Source of the DNA: Amaranthus tricolor | Lineage: Eukaryota; Streptophyta; Magnoliopsida; Caryophyllales; Amaranthaceae | Direction of reading: 5' to 3' | NCBI RefSeq assembly: GCF_026212465.1 | Contig: NC_080049.1 | Location: 4,241,362-4,305,361 of the forward strand | DNA: 64,000 nt | Shown: one piece after another, positions 13,401 to 27,925 of the stretch | How the letters are laid out: each line of letters starts with the position of its first letter | Numbering within the stretch: position 1 is the first letter of the stretch | The notes under the pieces: model-generated | What the model was told of the DNA's origin: nothing | What the model saw: only the letters and a program-made list of their open reading frames with translations | Databases searched by the model: none | Made by a program: the position numbers and the translations under genes

Positions 13401-16400
13401 CAAATAGTGTTGTGTGCCAAATTTCGTGCAAAACAAACCAAGTTTGAGCTACTTTATGCGCAAAAGTGGCAAAAACGCTTAAAAACCCTTAAAATAAGAA
13501 CTTAACACGTAATTTCTAGAATATAACTATCATATTCAATTCTAACAACTTCCACACAATAATATATACCAAATAGTATTGTGTGCCAAGTTTCGTGCAA
13601 AACATACCAAGTTTGAGCTACTTTATGCCCAAAAGTGGCAAAAACGCATAAAAACCCATAAAAAACTCAACTTAACACGTAATTTCTAGCATATGACTAT
13701 GATTTTCAATTCTAACCACTTCAACCACAATAATATATACCCAAACAATGTTGTGAGCCAAGTTTGCTGCAAAACAAACTATGTTTGAGCTACTTTATGC
13801 GCAAAAGTAGAAAAAACGCTTAAAAACCCTTAAAATCGCAACTTAACACATAATTTCTAGCATAAGACCTATGATTTTAAATTTTTAACAACTTTTACAC
13901 AATAATATATACCAAATAGTATTGTGTGCCAAGTTTCGTGCAAAACAAACCAAGTTTGAGCTACTTTATGCGCAAAAGTGGCAAAAACGCTTAAAAACCC
14001 TTAAAATCGCAACTTAACACGTAATTTCTAGCATATGACTATGATTTTCAATTCTAACAACTTCCACACAATAATATATACCAAATAGTGTTATGTGTCA
14101 AGTTTCGAGCAAAACAAACCAAGTTTGAGCTAATTTATCCGCAAGAGGGGGAAAAACGCTTTAAAACCCTTAAAATCGCAACTTAACACGTAATTTTTAG
14201 CATATGAGTATGATTTTTAATTATAACCACTTCAACACAATAATATATACCAAACAGTGTTATGTGCCAAGTTTGGTGCAAAACAAACCAAGTTTGAGAT
14301 ACTTTATGCGCAAAAATGGCAAAAACGCTTAAAAACCCTTAAAAGCTCAACTTAACACGTAATTTCTTTCATATGACTATGATTACTAAATCTAACCACT
14401 TCGACACAATAATATATACCCAATAGTGTTGTTGGCCAATATTCGTGCAAAACAAACCAAGTTTCAGCTACTTTATGCGCAAAAGTGGCAAAAACGATTA
14501 AAAACCCTTAAAATCGCAACTTTACACGTAATTTCTAGCATATGACTATGATTTTCAATTCTAACCACTTCAACACAATAATATATACCAAATAGTGTTG
14601 TGTGCCAAGTTTGGTGCAAAACAAACAAAGTTTGAGCTACTTTATGCCCTACAGTGGCAAAAAAAACTCATAAAAACCCTTAAAAGCTCAACTTAACACG
14701 TAATTTCTAGCATTTGACTATGATTTTCTTTTTTAACCACTTCAACATAATAATGTATACCAAATACTGTTGTGTGCCAAGTTGCGTGTAAAACAAACCA
14801 AGTTTGAGCTACTTTATGCGCAAAAGTGGCAAAAAACTTCTAGCATATGGCTATTATATTCAATTGTAACCACTTCAACACAATAACATATACCAAATAG
14901 TGTTGTGTGCCAAGTTTGGTGCCAAACAAACCAAGTTTGTGCTACTTTATGCGCAAAAGTGGCAAAAACACTTAAAAAACCCTTTAAAAGTTCAACTTAA
15001 CACGTAATTTCTAGCATATGATTATGATTTTCAATTATGACCACTTAAACACAATAATATATACATAATAGTGTTGTGTGCCAAGTTTCGTGCAAAACAA
15101 ACCAAGTTTGAGCTACTTTTATGCCCAACAGTGGTAAAAAAACTCATAAAAAACCCTTAAAAGCTAAACTTAACACGTAATTTCTAGCATTTGACTATGA
15201 TTTTCTTTTTCTAACCACTTCAACATAATAATGTATACCAAATACTGTTGTGTGCCAAGTTGCGTGTAAAACAAACCAAGTTTGAGCTACTTTATGCCGC
15301 AAAAAGTGGCAAAAATGCTTAAAAAACACTTAAAATCGCAACTTAACACGTAATTTTCTAGCATATGACTATGATTTTCAATTCTAACAACTTCCACACA
15401 ATAATATATACCAAATAGTGTTGTGTGCCAAATTTCGTGCAAAACAAAACCATGTTTGAGCGACTTTATGCGCAGAAGTGGCAAAAACGCTTAAAAAACC
15501 CTTAAAAGCTAAACTTAACACATAATTTCTAGCATATGACTATGATTTTCAATTCTAAGCACTTCAACACAATAATATATACCAAACAATGTTGTGAGCC
15601 AAGTTTGCTGCAAAACAACCCATGTTTGAGCTACTTTATGCTCAAAAGTGGCCAAAAACGCTTAAAAAACCCTTAAAAATCGCAACTTAACACATAATTT
15701 CTTGCATATGACTATGATTTTAAATTTTAACAACTTTCCACATAATAATATATACCTAATAGTGTTGTGTGCCAAGTTTCGTGCAAAACAAACCAAGTTT
15801 GAGCTACTTTATGCGCAAAAAGTGGCAAAAACGCTGAAAAAACCCTTAAAATCGCAAACTTAACACGTAATTTCTAACATATGACTATGATTTTCAATTC
15901 TAACAACTTCCACACAATAATATATACGTAATAGTGTTGTGTGTCAAGTTTCGAGCAAAACAAACCATATTTGAGCTAATTTATGCGCAAGAGGGGAAAA
16001 AAAACGCTTTAAAAACCCCTTACTATCGCAACTTAACACGTAATTTTTAGCATATGAGTATGATTTTTCAATTCCAACCACTTCAACCACAATAATATAT
16101 ACCAAACAGTTGTTATGTGCCAAGTTTGGTGCAAAAAGAAACCAAGTTTGAGATACTTTATGCGCAAAAGTGGCAAAAACGCTTAAAAACCCTTAAAAGC
16201 TCAACTTAACACGTAATTTTTTTTCATATGACTAGGATTATTAAATCTAACCACTTCAACACAATAATATATACCCAATAGTGTTGTTGGCCAATATTCG
16301 TGCAAAACAAACCGAGTTTCAGCTACTTTATGCGCAAAAAGTGGCAAAAACGATTAAAAACCCTTAAAATCGCAACTTTACACGTAATTTCTAGCATATG

Positions 16401-18450
16401 ACTATGATTTTCAATTCTAACCACTTCAACACAATAATATATACCAAATAGTGTTGTGTGCCAAGTTTGGTGCAAAACAAACCTAATTTGAACTACTTTA
16501 TGCCCAACAGTGGCAAAAAAACTCATAAAAACCCTTAAAAGCTCGACTTAACACGTAATTTCTAGCATTTGACTATGATTTTCTTTTCTAACCACTTCAA
16601 CATAATAATGTATACTAAATACTGTTGTGTGCCAAGTTTGCGTGTAAAAACAAACCAAGTTTGAGCTACTTTATGCGCAAAAGTGGCAAAAACGCTTAAA
16701 AACACTTAAAATCGCAAACTTAACACGTAACTTCTAGCATATGACTATTATATTCAATTGTAACCACTTCAACACAATAACATATACCAAATAGTGTTGT
16801 GTGCCAAGTTTTGGTGCAAAACAAAACCAAGTTTGAGCTACTTTTATGCGCAAAAAGTGGCAAAAAATGCTTAAAAAAACCCTTAAAATCGCAACTTAAC
16901 ACGTAATTTCTAGCATATCACTATGATTTTCAATTCTAACAACTTCCACACAATAATATATACCAAATAGTGTTGTGTGCCAAATTTCGTGCAAAAACAA
17001 CCAAGTTTGAGCTACTTTATGCGCAAAAGTGGCAAAAACGCTTAAAAACCCTTAAAATAAGAACTTAAACACGTAATTTCTAGAATATAACTATCATATT
17101 CCAATTCTAACAACTTCCACACAATAATATATACCAAATAGTATTGTGTGCCAAGTTTCGTGCAAAACATACCAAGTTTGAGCTACCTTTATGCCCAAAA
17201 GTGGCAAAAACGCATAAAAAACCCATAAAAAACTCAACTTAACACGTAATTTCTAGCATATGACTATGATTTTCAATTCTAACCACTTCAACACAATAAT
17301 ATATACCAAACAATGTTGTGAGCCAAGTTTGCTGCAAAACAAACTATGTTTGAGCTACTTTATGCGCAAAAGTAGAAAAAAACGCTTAAAAAACCCTTAA
17401 AAATCGCAACTTAACACATAATTTCTAGCATATGACTATGATTTTAAATTTTAACAACTTTTACACAATAATATATACCAAAATAGTATTGTGTGCCAAG
17501 TTTCGTGCAAAACAAAACCAAGTTTGAGCTACTTTATGCGCAAAAGTGGCAAAAACGCTTAAAAACCCTTAAAATCGCAACTTAACACGTAATTTCTAGC
17601 ATATGACTATGATTTTCAATTCTAACAACTTCCACACAATAATATATACCCAAATAGTGTTATGTGTCAAGTTTCGAGCAAAACAAACCAAGTTTGAGCT
17701 AATTTATCCGCAAGAGGGGAAAAAACGCTTTAAAAACCCTTAAAAATCGCAACTTAACACGTAATTTTTAGCATATGAGTATGATTTTCAATTATAAACC
17801 ACTTCAACACAATAATATATACCAAACAGTGTTATGTGCCAAGTTTTGGTGCAAAAACAAAACCAAGTTTGAGATACTTTTATGCGCAAAAAATGGCAAA
17901 AAACGCTTAAAAAACCCTTAAAAGCTCAACTTAACACGTAATTTCTTTCATATGACTATGATTACTAAATCTAACCACTTCAACACAATAATATATACCC
18001 AATAGTGTTGTTGGCCAATATTCGTGCAAAACAAACCAAGTTTCAGCTACTTTATGCGCAAAAGTGGCAAAAAACGATTAAAAAACCCTTAAAATCGCAA
18101 CTTTACACGTAATTTCTAGCATATGACTATGATTTTTCAATTCTAACCACTTCAACACAATAATATATACCAAATAGTGTTGTGTGCCAAGTTTGGTGCA
18201 AAAACAAACAAAGTTTGAGCTACTTTATGCCCTACAGTGGCAAAAAAACTCATAAAAACCCTTAAAAGCTCAACTTAACACGTAATTTCTAGCATTTGAC
18301 TATGATTTTCTTTTTAAACCACTTCAACATAATAATGTATACCAAATACTGTTGTGTGCCAAGTTGCGTGTAAAACAAACCAAGTTTGAGCTACTTTATG
18401 CGCAAAAAGTGGCAAAAACGCTTAAAAACACTTAAAAATCGCAACTTAAC
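4480..18450. repeat. Satellite HOR, ~3.57 kb unit (20-21 monomers)
   Basis: The same ~170-bp monomers, here ordered in a long higher-order repeat. The marker TATGACCACTTA occurs at about 4538, 8099, 11670 and 15036 (spacings 3561, 3571, 3366). The marker GTTGTTGGCCAATATTCG occurs twice per unit (about 5759/7450, 9322/11022, 12722/14422, 16281/18002), so the unit probably contains two related half-blocks of 10-11 monomers. The third copy lacks one monomer near 12000 (a variant with GCGACTTTATGCGCAGAAG, present near 8510 and 15460) and a further ~34 bp near 14834, which accounts for its shorter length. All monomers point the same way. No gene is visible. Confidence 0.9.
14820..14850. repeat. 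Truncated monomer junction
   Basis: The A-tract tail of one monomer runs straight into AACTTCTAGCATATGG of the next, removing about 34 bp that is present at the matching place in the other HOR copies (near 7860-7905 and 11430-11470). The joint lies in a run of A, so replication slippage or a small deletion is likely. Confidence 0.75.
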
Positions 18451-21400
18451 ACGTAATTTCTAGGCATATGACTATTATTTTCAATTCTAACAACTTCCAC
18501 ACAATAATATATACCAAATAGTGTTGTGTGCCAAAATTTCGTGCAAAACAAACCAAGTTTGATCTACTTTATGCGCAAAAGTGGCAAAAAACGCTTAAAA
18601 ACCCTTAAAATAAGAACTTAACACGTAATTTCAAGAATATAACTATGATATTCAATTCTAACAACTTCACACAATAATATATACCAAATAGTGTTGTGTG
18701 GCAAGTTTCGTGAAAAACATACCAAGTTTGAGCTACTTTATGCCCAAAAGTGGCAAAAACGCTTAAAAACCCTTAAAAGCTTTACTTAACACGTAATTTT
18801 CTAGCATATGACTATGATTTTCAATTCTAACCACTTCAACACAATAATATATACCAAACAATGTTGTGAGCCAAGTTTTGCTGCAAAACAAACCCATGTT
18901 TGGGCTATTTTATGCGCAAAAGTGGCAAAAACGCTTAAAAAACCCTTAAAATCGGCAACTTAACAAATAATTTCTAGCATATGGACTATGATTTTAAATT
19001 TTAACAACTTTTACACAATAATAATATACCAAATAGTGTTGTGTGCCAAGTTTCGTGCAAAACAAACCAAGTTTGAGCTACTTTATGCGCAAAAGTGGCA
19101 AAAACGCTTAAAAAACCCTTAAAATCGCAACTTAACACGTAATTTCTAGCATATAACTATGATTTTTAATTCTAACAACTTCCACACAATAATATATACC
19201 AAATAGTGTTGTGTGCCAAGTTTCGTGCAAAACATACCAAGTTTGAGCTACTTTATGCCCAAAAGTGGCAAAAAACGCTTAAAAAACCCCTTAAAAATCG
19301 CAACTTAACACGTAATTTCTAGCATATAACTATGATTTTCCAATTCTAACCCACTTCAACACAATAATATATACCAAATAGTGTTGTGTGTAATGTTTCG
19401 TGCAAAAACAAACCAAGTTTGAGGTATTTTAGACGCAAAAGTGGAAAAAAACGCTTTAAAAACTCTTAAAATCGTAACTTAACACGTAATTTTCTATCAT
19501 ATTGACTACGATTTTCGAACTCTAACCAGTTGAAAACAATAAAAAATATCAAATAGTGTTGTATGCCAAGTTTCGTGCAAAAACAAACCCAAATGTGAGC
19601 TATTTATTGCGCAAAAGTGGCAAAAAACGCTTAAAAAACCCTTAAAAGCTCAACTTAACACGTAATTTCTAGAATATGACTATGATTTTTAAATTTTAAA
19701 CAACTTCCACACAATAATATATACCAAATAGTGTTGTGTGCCAAATTTCGTGCAAAACAAACCAAGCTTGAGCTACTTTATGCGCAAAAGTGGCAACAAA
19801 ACGCTTAAAAACCCCTTAAAATAAGAACTTAAGACGTAATTTCTAGAATATAACTATGATATTCAATTCTAACAACTTCCACACAATAATATATACCAAA
19901 TAGTGTTGTGTGCCAAGTTTCGTGCAAAACATACCAAGTTTGAGCTACTTTATGCCCAAAAGTGGCAAAAAACGCTTAAAAACTCTTAAAAGCTCAACTT
20001 AACACGTAATTTTTAGCATATAACTATGATTTTCAATTCTAACCACTTCAACACAATAATATATACCAAACAATGTTGTGAGCCAAGTTTGCTGCAAAAA
20101 CAAACCATGTTTGGGCTATTTTATGCGCAAAAGTGGGCAAAAACGCTTAAAAACCCTTAAAAATCGCAAACTTAACAAATAATTTTCTAGCATATGGACT
20201 ATGATTTTAAATTTTAACAACTTTTTACACAATAATATATACCAAATAGTGTTGTGTGCCAAGTTTCGTGCAAAAACAAACCAAGTTTGAGCTACTTTAT
20301 GCGCAAAAAGTGGCAAAAACGCTTAAAAACCCTTAAAATCGCAACTTAACCACGTAATTTCTAGCATATAAACTATGATTTTTAATTCTAACAACTTCCA
20401 CACAATAATATATACCAAATAGTGTTGTGTGGCCAAGTTTCGTGCAAAACATACCAAGTTTGAGCTACTTTATGCCCCAAAAGTGGCAAAAACGCTTTAA
20501 AAACCCTTAAAATCGCAACTTAACACGTAATTTTCTAGCATATAACTATGATTTTCAATTCTAACAACTTCCACACAATAATATATACCAAATAGTGTTG
20601 TGTGTCAAGTTTCGAGCAAAACAAACCAAGTTTGAGCTAATTTATGCGCTAGAGGGGAAAAAAAACGCTTTAAAAACCCTTAAAATCGCAACTTAACACG
20701 TAGTTTTTAGCATATGAGTACGATTTTAAATTAAAAACCACTTCAACACAATAATATATACCAAAACAGTGTTATGAGCCAAGTTTGGTGCAAAACAAAC
20801 CAAGTTTGAGATACTTTATGCGCAAAAATGGCAAAAACGCTTAAAAAACCCTTAAAAGCTCAACTTAAACACGTAATTTCTTTCATATGACTATGATTAT
20901 TAAATCTAACCACTTCAACACAATAATATATACCAAATAGTGGTTGTTGGCCAATATTCGTGCAAAACAAACCCAAGTTTCAGCTACTTTATGCGCAAAA
21001 GTGGCAAAAACGATTAAAAACCCCTTAAAATCGCAACTTTACACGTAATTTTCTAGCATATGGACTATGATTTTTCAATTCTAACCACTTCAACACAATA
21101 ATATATGCCAAAATAGTGGTTGTGTGCCAAGTTTGGTGCAAAACAAACAAAGTTTGAGCTACTTTATGCCCTACAGTGGCAAAAAAACTCATTAAAAAAC
21201 CCTTAAAAGATCAACTTAACACGTAATTTCTAGCATTTGACTATGATTTTCTTTTCTAACCACTTCAACATAATAATGTATACCAAATACTGTTGTGTGC
21301 CAAGTTGCGTGTAAAAACAAACCAAGTTTGAGCTACTTTATGTGCAAAAGTGGCAAAAAACGCTTAAAAACACTTAAAAATCGCAACTTAACACCGTAAC

Positions 21401-24400
21401 TTCTAGCATATGACTATTATTTTCAATTCTAACCACTTCAACACAATAACATATACCAAATAGTGTTGTGTTGCCAAGTTTGGTGCAAAACAAACCAAGT
21501 TTTAGCTACTTTATGCGCAAAAGTGGCAAAAAGGCTTAAAAACCCTTAAAATCGCAACTTAACACGTAATTTCTAGCATATGACTATGATTTTTTAATTC
21601 TAACAACTTCCCACACAATAATATATACCAAATAGTGTTGTGTGCCAAATTTCGTGCAAAACAAACCAAGTTTGAGGTACTTTATGCGCAAAAGTGGCAA
21701 AAAACGCTTAAAAACCCTTAAAATAAGAACTTAACACGTAATTTCAAGAATATAACTATGATATTCAATTCTAACAACTTCCACACAATAATATATACCA
21801 AATAGTATTGTGTGGCAAGTTTCGTGCAAAACATATCGAGTTTGAGCTACTTTATGCCCAAAAGTGGCAAAAACGCTTAAAAAATCCTTAAAAGCTCTAC
21901 TTAACACGTAATTTCTAGCATATCACTATGATTTTCAATTCTAACCACTTCAACACAATAATATATACCACACATGTTGTGAGCCAAGTTTGGTGCAAAA
22001 CAAACCATGTTTGAACTACTTTATGTGCAAAAGTGGCAAAAAACGCTTAAAAAACCCTTAAAATCGCAACTTAACACATTAATTTCTAGCATATGACTAT
22101 GATTTTAAATTTTAACAACTTTTCCACACAATAATATATTCCAAATAGTGTTGTGTGCCAAGTTTCGTGCAAAACAAACCAAGTTTTGAGCTACTTATGC
22201 CCAAAAGTGGCAAAAAAACGCTTAAAAACCCTTAAAATCGCAACTTAACACGTAATTTCTAGCATATGACTATTGATTTTAATTCTAACAACTTCCACAC
22301 AATAATATATACCAAATAGTGTTGTGTGTCAAGTTTTCGAGCAAAACAAACCAAGTTTGAGCTAATTTATGCGCAAGAGGGGAAAAAAAACGCTTTAAAA
22401 CCCTTAAAATCGCAACTTAAACACGTAATTTTTTAGCATATGAGTACGATTTTCAATTAAAAACCACTTCAACACAATAATATATACCAAATAGTGTTGT
22501 GTGCCAAGTTTCGTGCAAAACAAAACCAAGTTTGAGCTACTTATGCGCAAAAGTGGCAAAAACGATTAAAAAACCCTTAAAATCGCAACTTAACACGTAA
22601 TTTATAGCATATGACTTGTATTTTCAATTCTAACAACTTCCACACAATAATATATACCCAATAGTGTTGTGTGCCAAATTTCGTGCAAAACAAACCAAGT
22701 TTGTGCTACTTTATGCGCAAAAGTGGCAAAAACGTTTAAAAAATCCTTAAAATAAGAACTTAACACGTAATTTCTAGCAAATGACTATGATATTCAATTC
22801 TAACAACTTTTACAAAATAATATATACCAAATAGTGTTGTGTGCCAAGTTTCGTGCAAAACATACCAAGTTTGAGCTACTTTATGCCCAAAAGTGGCAAA
22901 AACGCTTAAAAACCCTTAAAAGCTCAACTTCACACGTAATTTCTAGCATATGACTATGATTTTCAATTCTAACCACTTCAACACAATAATATATACCAAA
23001 CAATGTTGTGAGCCAAGTTTGCTGCAAAACAAACCATGTTTGAGCTACTTTATGCGCAAAACTGGCAAAAACGCTTAAAAAACCGTTAAAATCGCAACTT
23101 AACACATAATTTCTAGCATATGACTATGATTTTAAATTTTAACAACTTTCACACAATAATATATACCAAATAGTGTTGTGTGCCAAGTTTTCTTGCAAAA
23201 CAAAACCAAGTTTGAGCTACTTTATGCGCAAAAGTGGGCAAAAAACGCTTAAAAACCCTTACAATCGCAACTTAATAAGTAATTTCTAGCATATGACTAT
23301 GATTTTAAATTCTAACAACTTCCACACAATAATATATACCAAAATAGTATTGTGTGTCAAATTTCGAGCAAAACAAACCGAGTTTGAGCTAATTTATGCG
23401 CAAGAGGGGAAAAAAAACGCTTCAAAAACCCTTAAAAATCGCAACTTAACACGTAATTTTTTAGCATATGACTATGATTTTCAATTCTATCCACTTCAAC
23501 ACAATAATATATACCAAACAGTGTTATATGCCAAGTTTGGTGCAAAACAAACCAAGTTTGAGCTACTTTAGCATATGACTATGATTTTCAATTCTAACCA
23601 CTTCAACACAATAAAATATACCAAACAGTGTTGTGAACCAAGTTTGGTGCAAAACAAACTAAGTGTGAGCTACTTTATGCGCAAAAATGACCAAGAACCG
23701 CTTAAAAAACCCTTAAAATCGCAACTTAACATGTAATCTCTAGCATATGACTATGATTTTCAATTCTAACCACTTCAACACAATAATATATTACCAAACA
23801 GTGTTATGTGCCAGGTTTGGTGCAAAACAAACCATGTTTGTGCTACTTTTATGCGCAAAAGTGGAAAAAAACGCTTAAAAAACCCTTAAAATCGCAACTT
23901 AATAAGTAATTTTCTAGCATATGGACTATGATTTTCAATTCTAAACCATTTTAACACAATAATATATACCAAATAGTGTTGTGTGCCAAGTTTCGTGCAA
24001 AAAAAAAACCATGTTTTGCGCTAGTTCATGCGCAAAAGTGGAAAAAAACGCTTAAAAAACCCTTAAAATCGTAACTTAATAGGTAATTTTAGCATATGAC
24101 TAAGATTTTTAATTCTAACCACTTCAACACAATGATATATACCAAATAGTGTTGTGTGTAATGTTTCGTGCAAAACAAACTAAGTTTGAGCAATTTTAGA
24201 CGCAAAAGTGGAAAAAAAACGCTTAAAAACTTTTAAAATCGTAACTTAACACGTAATTTTCTAGCATATGACTACGATTTTCAACTCTAACCAGTTGAAA
24301 ACAATAAAAAATATCAAATAGTGTTGTATGCCAAGTTTCGTGCAAAACAAAACCAAATGTGAGCTATTTATGCGCAAAAGTGGCAAAAACGCTTAAAAAA

Positions 24401-27400
24401 CCCTTAAAAGCTCAACTTAACACGTAATTTCTAGAATATGACTATGATTTTAAATTCTAACAACTTCCACACAGTAATATATACCAAATAGTGTTGTGTG
24501 CCAAATTTCGTGCAAAAACAAACCCAAGTTTGAGCTACTTTATGCCCAAAAGTGGCAAAAAACGCTTAAAAAACCCTTAAAAAGCTCAACTTAACAACGT
24601 AATTTTTTAGCATATGACTATGATTTTTCAATTCTAACCACTTCAACACAATAATATATACCAAACAATGTTGTGAGCCAAGTTTGCTGCAAAACAAACC
24701 ATGTTTGAGCTATTTTATGCGCAAAAGTGGCAAAAAACGCTTAAAAAACCCTTAAAATCGCAACTTAACAAATAATTTCTAGCATATAACTATGATTTTC
24801 AATTCTAACAACTTCCACACAATAATATATACCAAATAGTGTTGTGTGCCAAGTTTCGTGCAAAAACATACCAAGTTTTGAGCTACTTTATGCCCAAAAG
24901 TGGCAAAAACGCTTAAAAAACCCTTAAAATCGCAACTTAACACGTAATTTCTAGCATATAACTATGATTTTCAATTCTAACAACTTCCACACAATAATAT
25001 ATACCAAATAGTGGTTGTGTGTCAAGTTTTCGAGCAAAAACAAACCAAATTTGAGCTAATTTATGCGCTAGAGGGGAAAAAACGCTTTAAAAACCCTTAA
25101 AATCGCAACTTAACCACGTAGTTTTTTAGCATATGAGTACGATTTTTAAATTAAAAACCACTTCAACACAATAATATATACCAAACAGTGTTATGTGCCA
25201 AGTTTGGTGCAAAACAAACCAAGTTTGAGATACTTTATGCGCAAAAAATGGGAAAAAACGCTTAAAAACCCTTAAAAACTCAACTTAACAACGTAATTTT
25301 CTTTCATATGACTATGATTATTAAATCTAACCACTTCAACACAATAATATATACCAAATAGTGTTTGTTGGCCAATATTCGTGCAAAACAAACCAAGTTT
25401 CAGCTATTTTATGCGCAAAAGTGGCAAAAACGATTAAAAACCCTTAAAATCGCAACTTTACACGTAATTTCTAGCATATGACTATGATTTTCAATTCTAA
25501 CCACTTCAACACAATAATATATGCCAAATAGTGTTGTGATCCAAGTTTGGTGCAAAACAAAACAAAGTTTGAGCTACTTTTATGCCCTACAGTGGCAAAA
25601 AAAACTCATAAAAAACCCTTAAAAGATCAACTTAACACGTAATTTTCTAGCATTTGACAATGATTTTCTTTTCTAACCACTTCAACATAATAATGTATAC
25701 CAAATACTGTTTGTGTGCCAAGTTGCGTGTAAAAACAAAACCAAGTTTTGAGCTACTTTATGTGCAAAAGTGGCAAAAACGCTTAAAAACACTTAAAATC
25801 GCAACTTAACACGTTAACTTCTAGCATATGACTATTATTTTCAATTCTAACCACTTCAACACAATAACATATACCAAATAGTGTTGTGTGCCAAGTTTGG
25901 TGCAAAACAAACCAAGTTTGAGCTACTTTATGCGCAAAAGTGGCAAAAATGCTTAAAAACCCTTAAAAATCGCAACTTAACACGTAATTTCTAGCATATG
26001 ACTATGATTTTCAATTCTAACAACTTCCACACAATAATATATACCAAATAGTGTTGTGTGCCAAATTTCGTGCAAAACAAACCAAGTTTGAGCTACTTTA
26101 TGCGCAAAAGTGGCAAAAACGCTTAAAAACCCTTAAAATAAGAACTTAACACGTAATTTTCAAGAATATAACTATGATATTCAATTCTAACAACTTCCAC
26201 ACAATAATATCTACCAAATAGTGTTGTGTGGCAAGTTTCGTGCAAAACATACCAAGTTTGAGCTACTTTATGCCCAAAAGTGGCAAAAAACGCTTAAAAA
26301 ACCCTTAAAAGCTCAACTTAACACGTAATTTCTAGCATATGACTATGATTTTCAATTCTAACCCACTTCAACACAATAATATATACCAAACAATGTTTGT
26401 GAGCCAAGTTTGGTGCAAAACAAACCATGTTTGATCTACTTTATGTGCAAAAGTGGCAAAAACGCTTAAAAACCCTTAAAAATCGCAAACTTAACACATA
26501 ATTTCTAGCATATGACTATGATTTTAAATTTTAACAACTTTCACACAATAATATATACCAAATAGTGTTGTGTGCCATGTTTCGTGCAAAACATACCAAG
26601 TTTGAGCTACCCTATGCCCAAAAGTGGGCAAAAACGCTTAAAAAACCCTTAAAAGCTCAACTTAAACACGTAATTTTTAGCATATGACTATGATTTTCAA
26701 TTCTAACCACTTCAACACAATAATATATACCAAACAATGTTGTGAGCCAAGTTTGCTGCAAAACAAACCATGTTTGAGCTATTTTATGCGCAAAAGTGGC
26801 AAAAACGCTTAAAAAACCCTTAAAATCGCAATTTAACAAATAATTTCTAGCATATGACTATGATTTTAAATTTTAAACAACTTTTACACAATAATATATA
26901 CCAAATAGTGTTGTGTGCCATGTTTCGTGCAAAAACAAAACCAAGTTTGAGCTACTTTATGCGCAAAAGTGGCAAAAACACTTAAAAAACCCCTTAAAAT
27001 CGCAACTTAACACGTAATTTCTAGCATATAACTATGATTTTCAATTCTAACAACTTCCACACAATAATATATACCAAATAGTGTTGTGTGCCAAGTTTTC
27101 GTGCAAAACATACCAAGTTTGAGCTACTTTATGCCCAAAAGTGGCAAAAACGCTTAAAAAACCCTTAAAATCACAACTTAACACGTAATTTCTAGCATAT
27201 AACTATGATTTTCAATTCTAACAACTTCCACACAATATTATATACCAAATAGTGTTGTGTGTCAAGTTTCGAGCAAAACAAACCAAGTTTGAGCTAATTT
27301 TATGCGCTAGAGGGGAAAAAAACGCTTTAAAAACCCTTAAAAATCGCAACTTAACACGTAGTTTTTAGCATATGAGTACGATTTTAAATTAAAACCACTT

Positions 27401-27825
27401 CAACACAATAATATATACCAAACAGTGTTATGTGCCAAGTTTGGTGCAAAACAAACCAAGTTTGAGATACTTTATGCGCAAAAATGGCAAAAAACGCTTA
27501 AAAAACCCTTAAAAGCTCAACTTAACACGTAATTTTCTTTCATATGACTATGATTATTAAATCTAACCACTTCAACACAATAATATATACCAAATAGTGT
27601 TGTTGGCCAATATTCGTGCAAAACAAACCAAGTTTCAGCTACTTTATTGCGCAAAAGTGGCAAAAACGATTAAAAACCCTTAAAATCGCAACCTTTACAC
27701 GTAATTTCTAGCATATGACTATGATTTTCAATTCTAACCACTTCAACACAAGAATATATACCAAATAGTGTTGTGATCCAAGTTTGGTGCAAAACAAACC
27801 CATGTTTGAGCTACTTTATGTGCAA
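18451..27825. repeat. Satellite array, irregular block left of the gap
   Basis: The same monomer family, without a single obvious unit length. Some blocks repeat at long distance: the variant with CCAGTTGAAAACAATAAA occurs near 19523 and 24293 (about 4.77 kb, 28 monomers), and GTTGGCCAATATTCG occurs near 20945, 25370 and 27603. A truncated monomer near 23568 joins GAGCTACTTTA directly to GCATATGAC, losing roughly 80 bp. Many monomers differ from neighbours only by one extra base in an A, C or T run, which suggests uncorrected read error more than biology. No gene is visible. Confidence 0.9.
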
Positions 27826-27925
27826 NNNNNNNNNNNNNNNNNNNNNNNNNNNNNNNNNNNNNNNNNNNNNNNNNNNNNNNNNNNNNNNNNNNNNNNNNNN
27901 NNNNNNNNNNNNNNNNNNNNNNNNN
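27826..27925. other. Assembly gap, 100 N
   Basis: Exactly 100 N, the usual placeholder for a gap of unknown size. The satellite subfamilies differ on the two sides, so the missing length may be large. Confidence 0.98.

Noticed and set aside
23293..23571. 92-residue plus-strand ORF in the satellite.
   Set aside because: Satellite translation extended by homopolymer indels in the noisy block; not seen in other copies.
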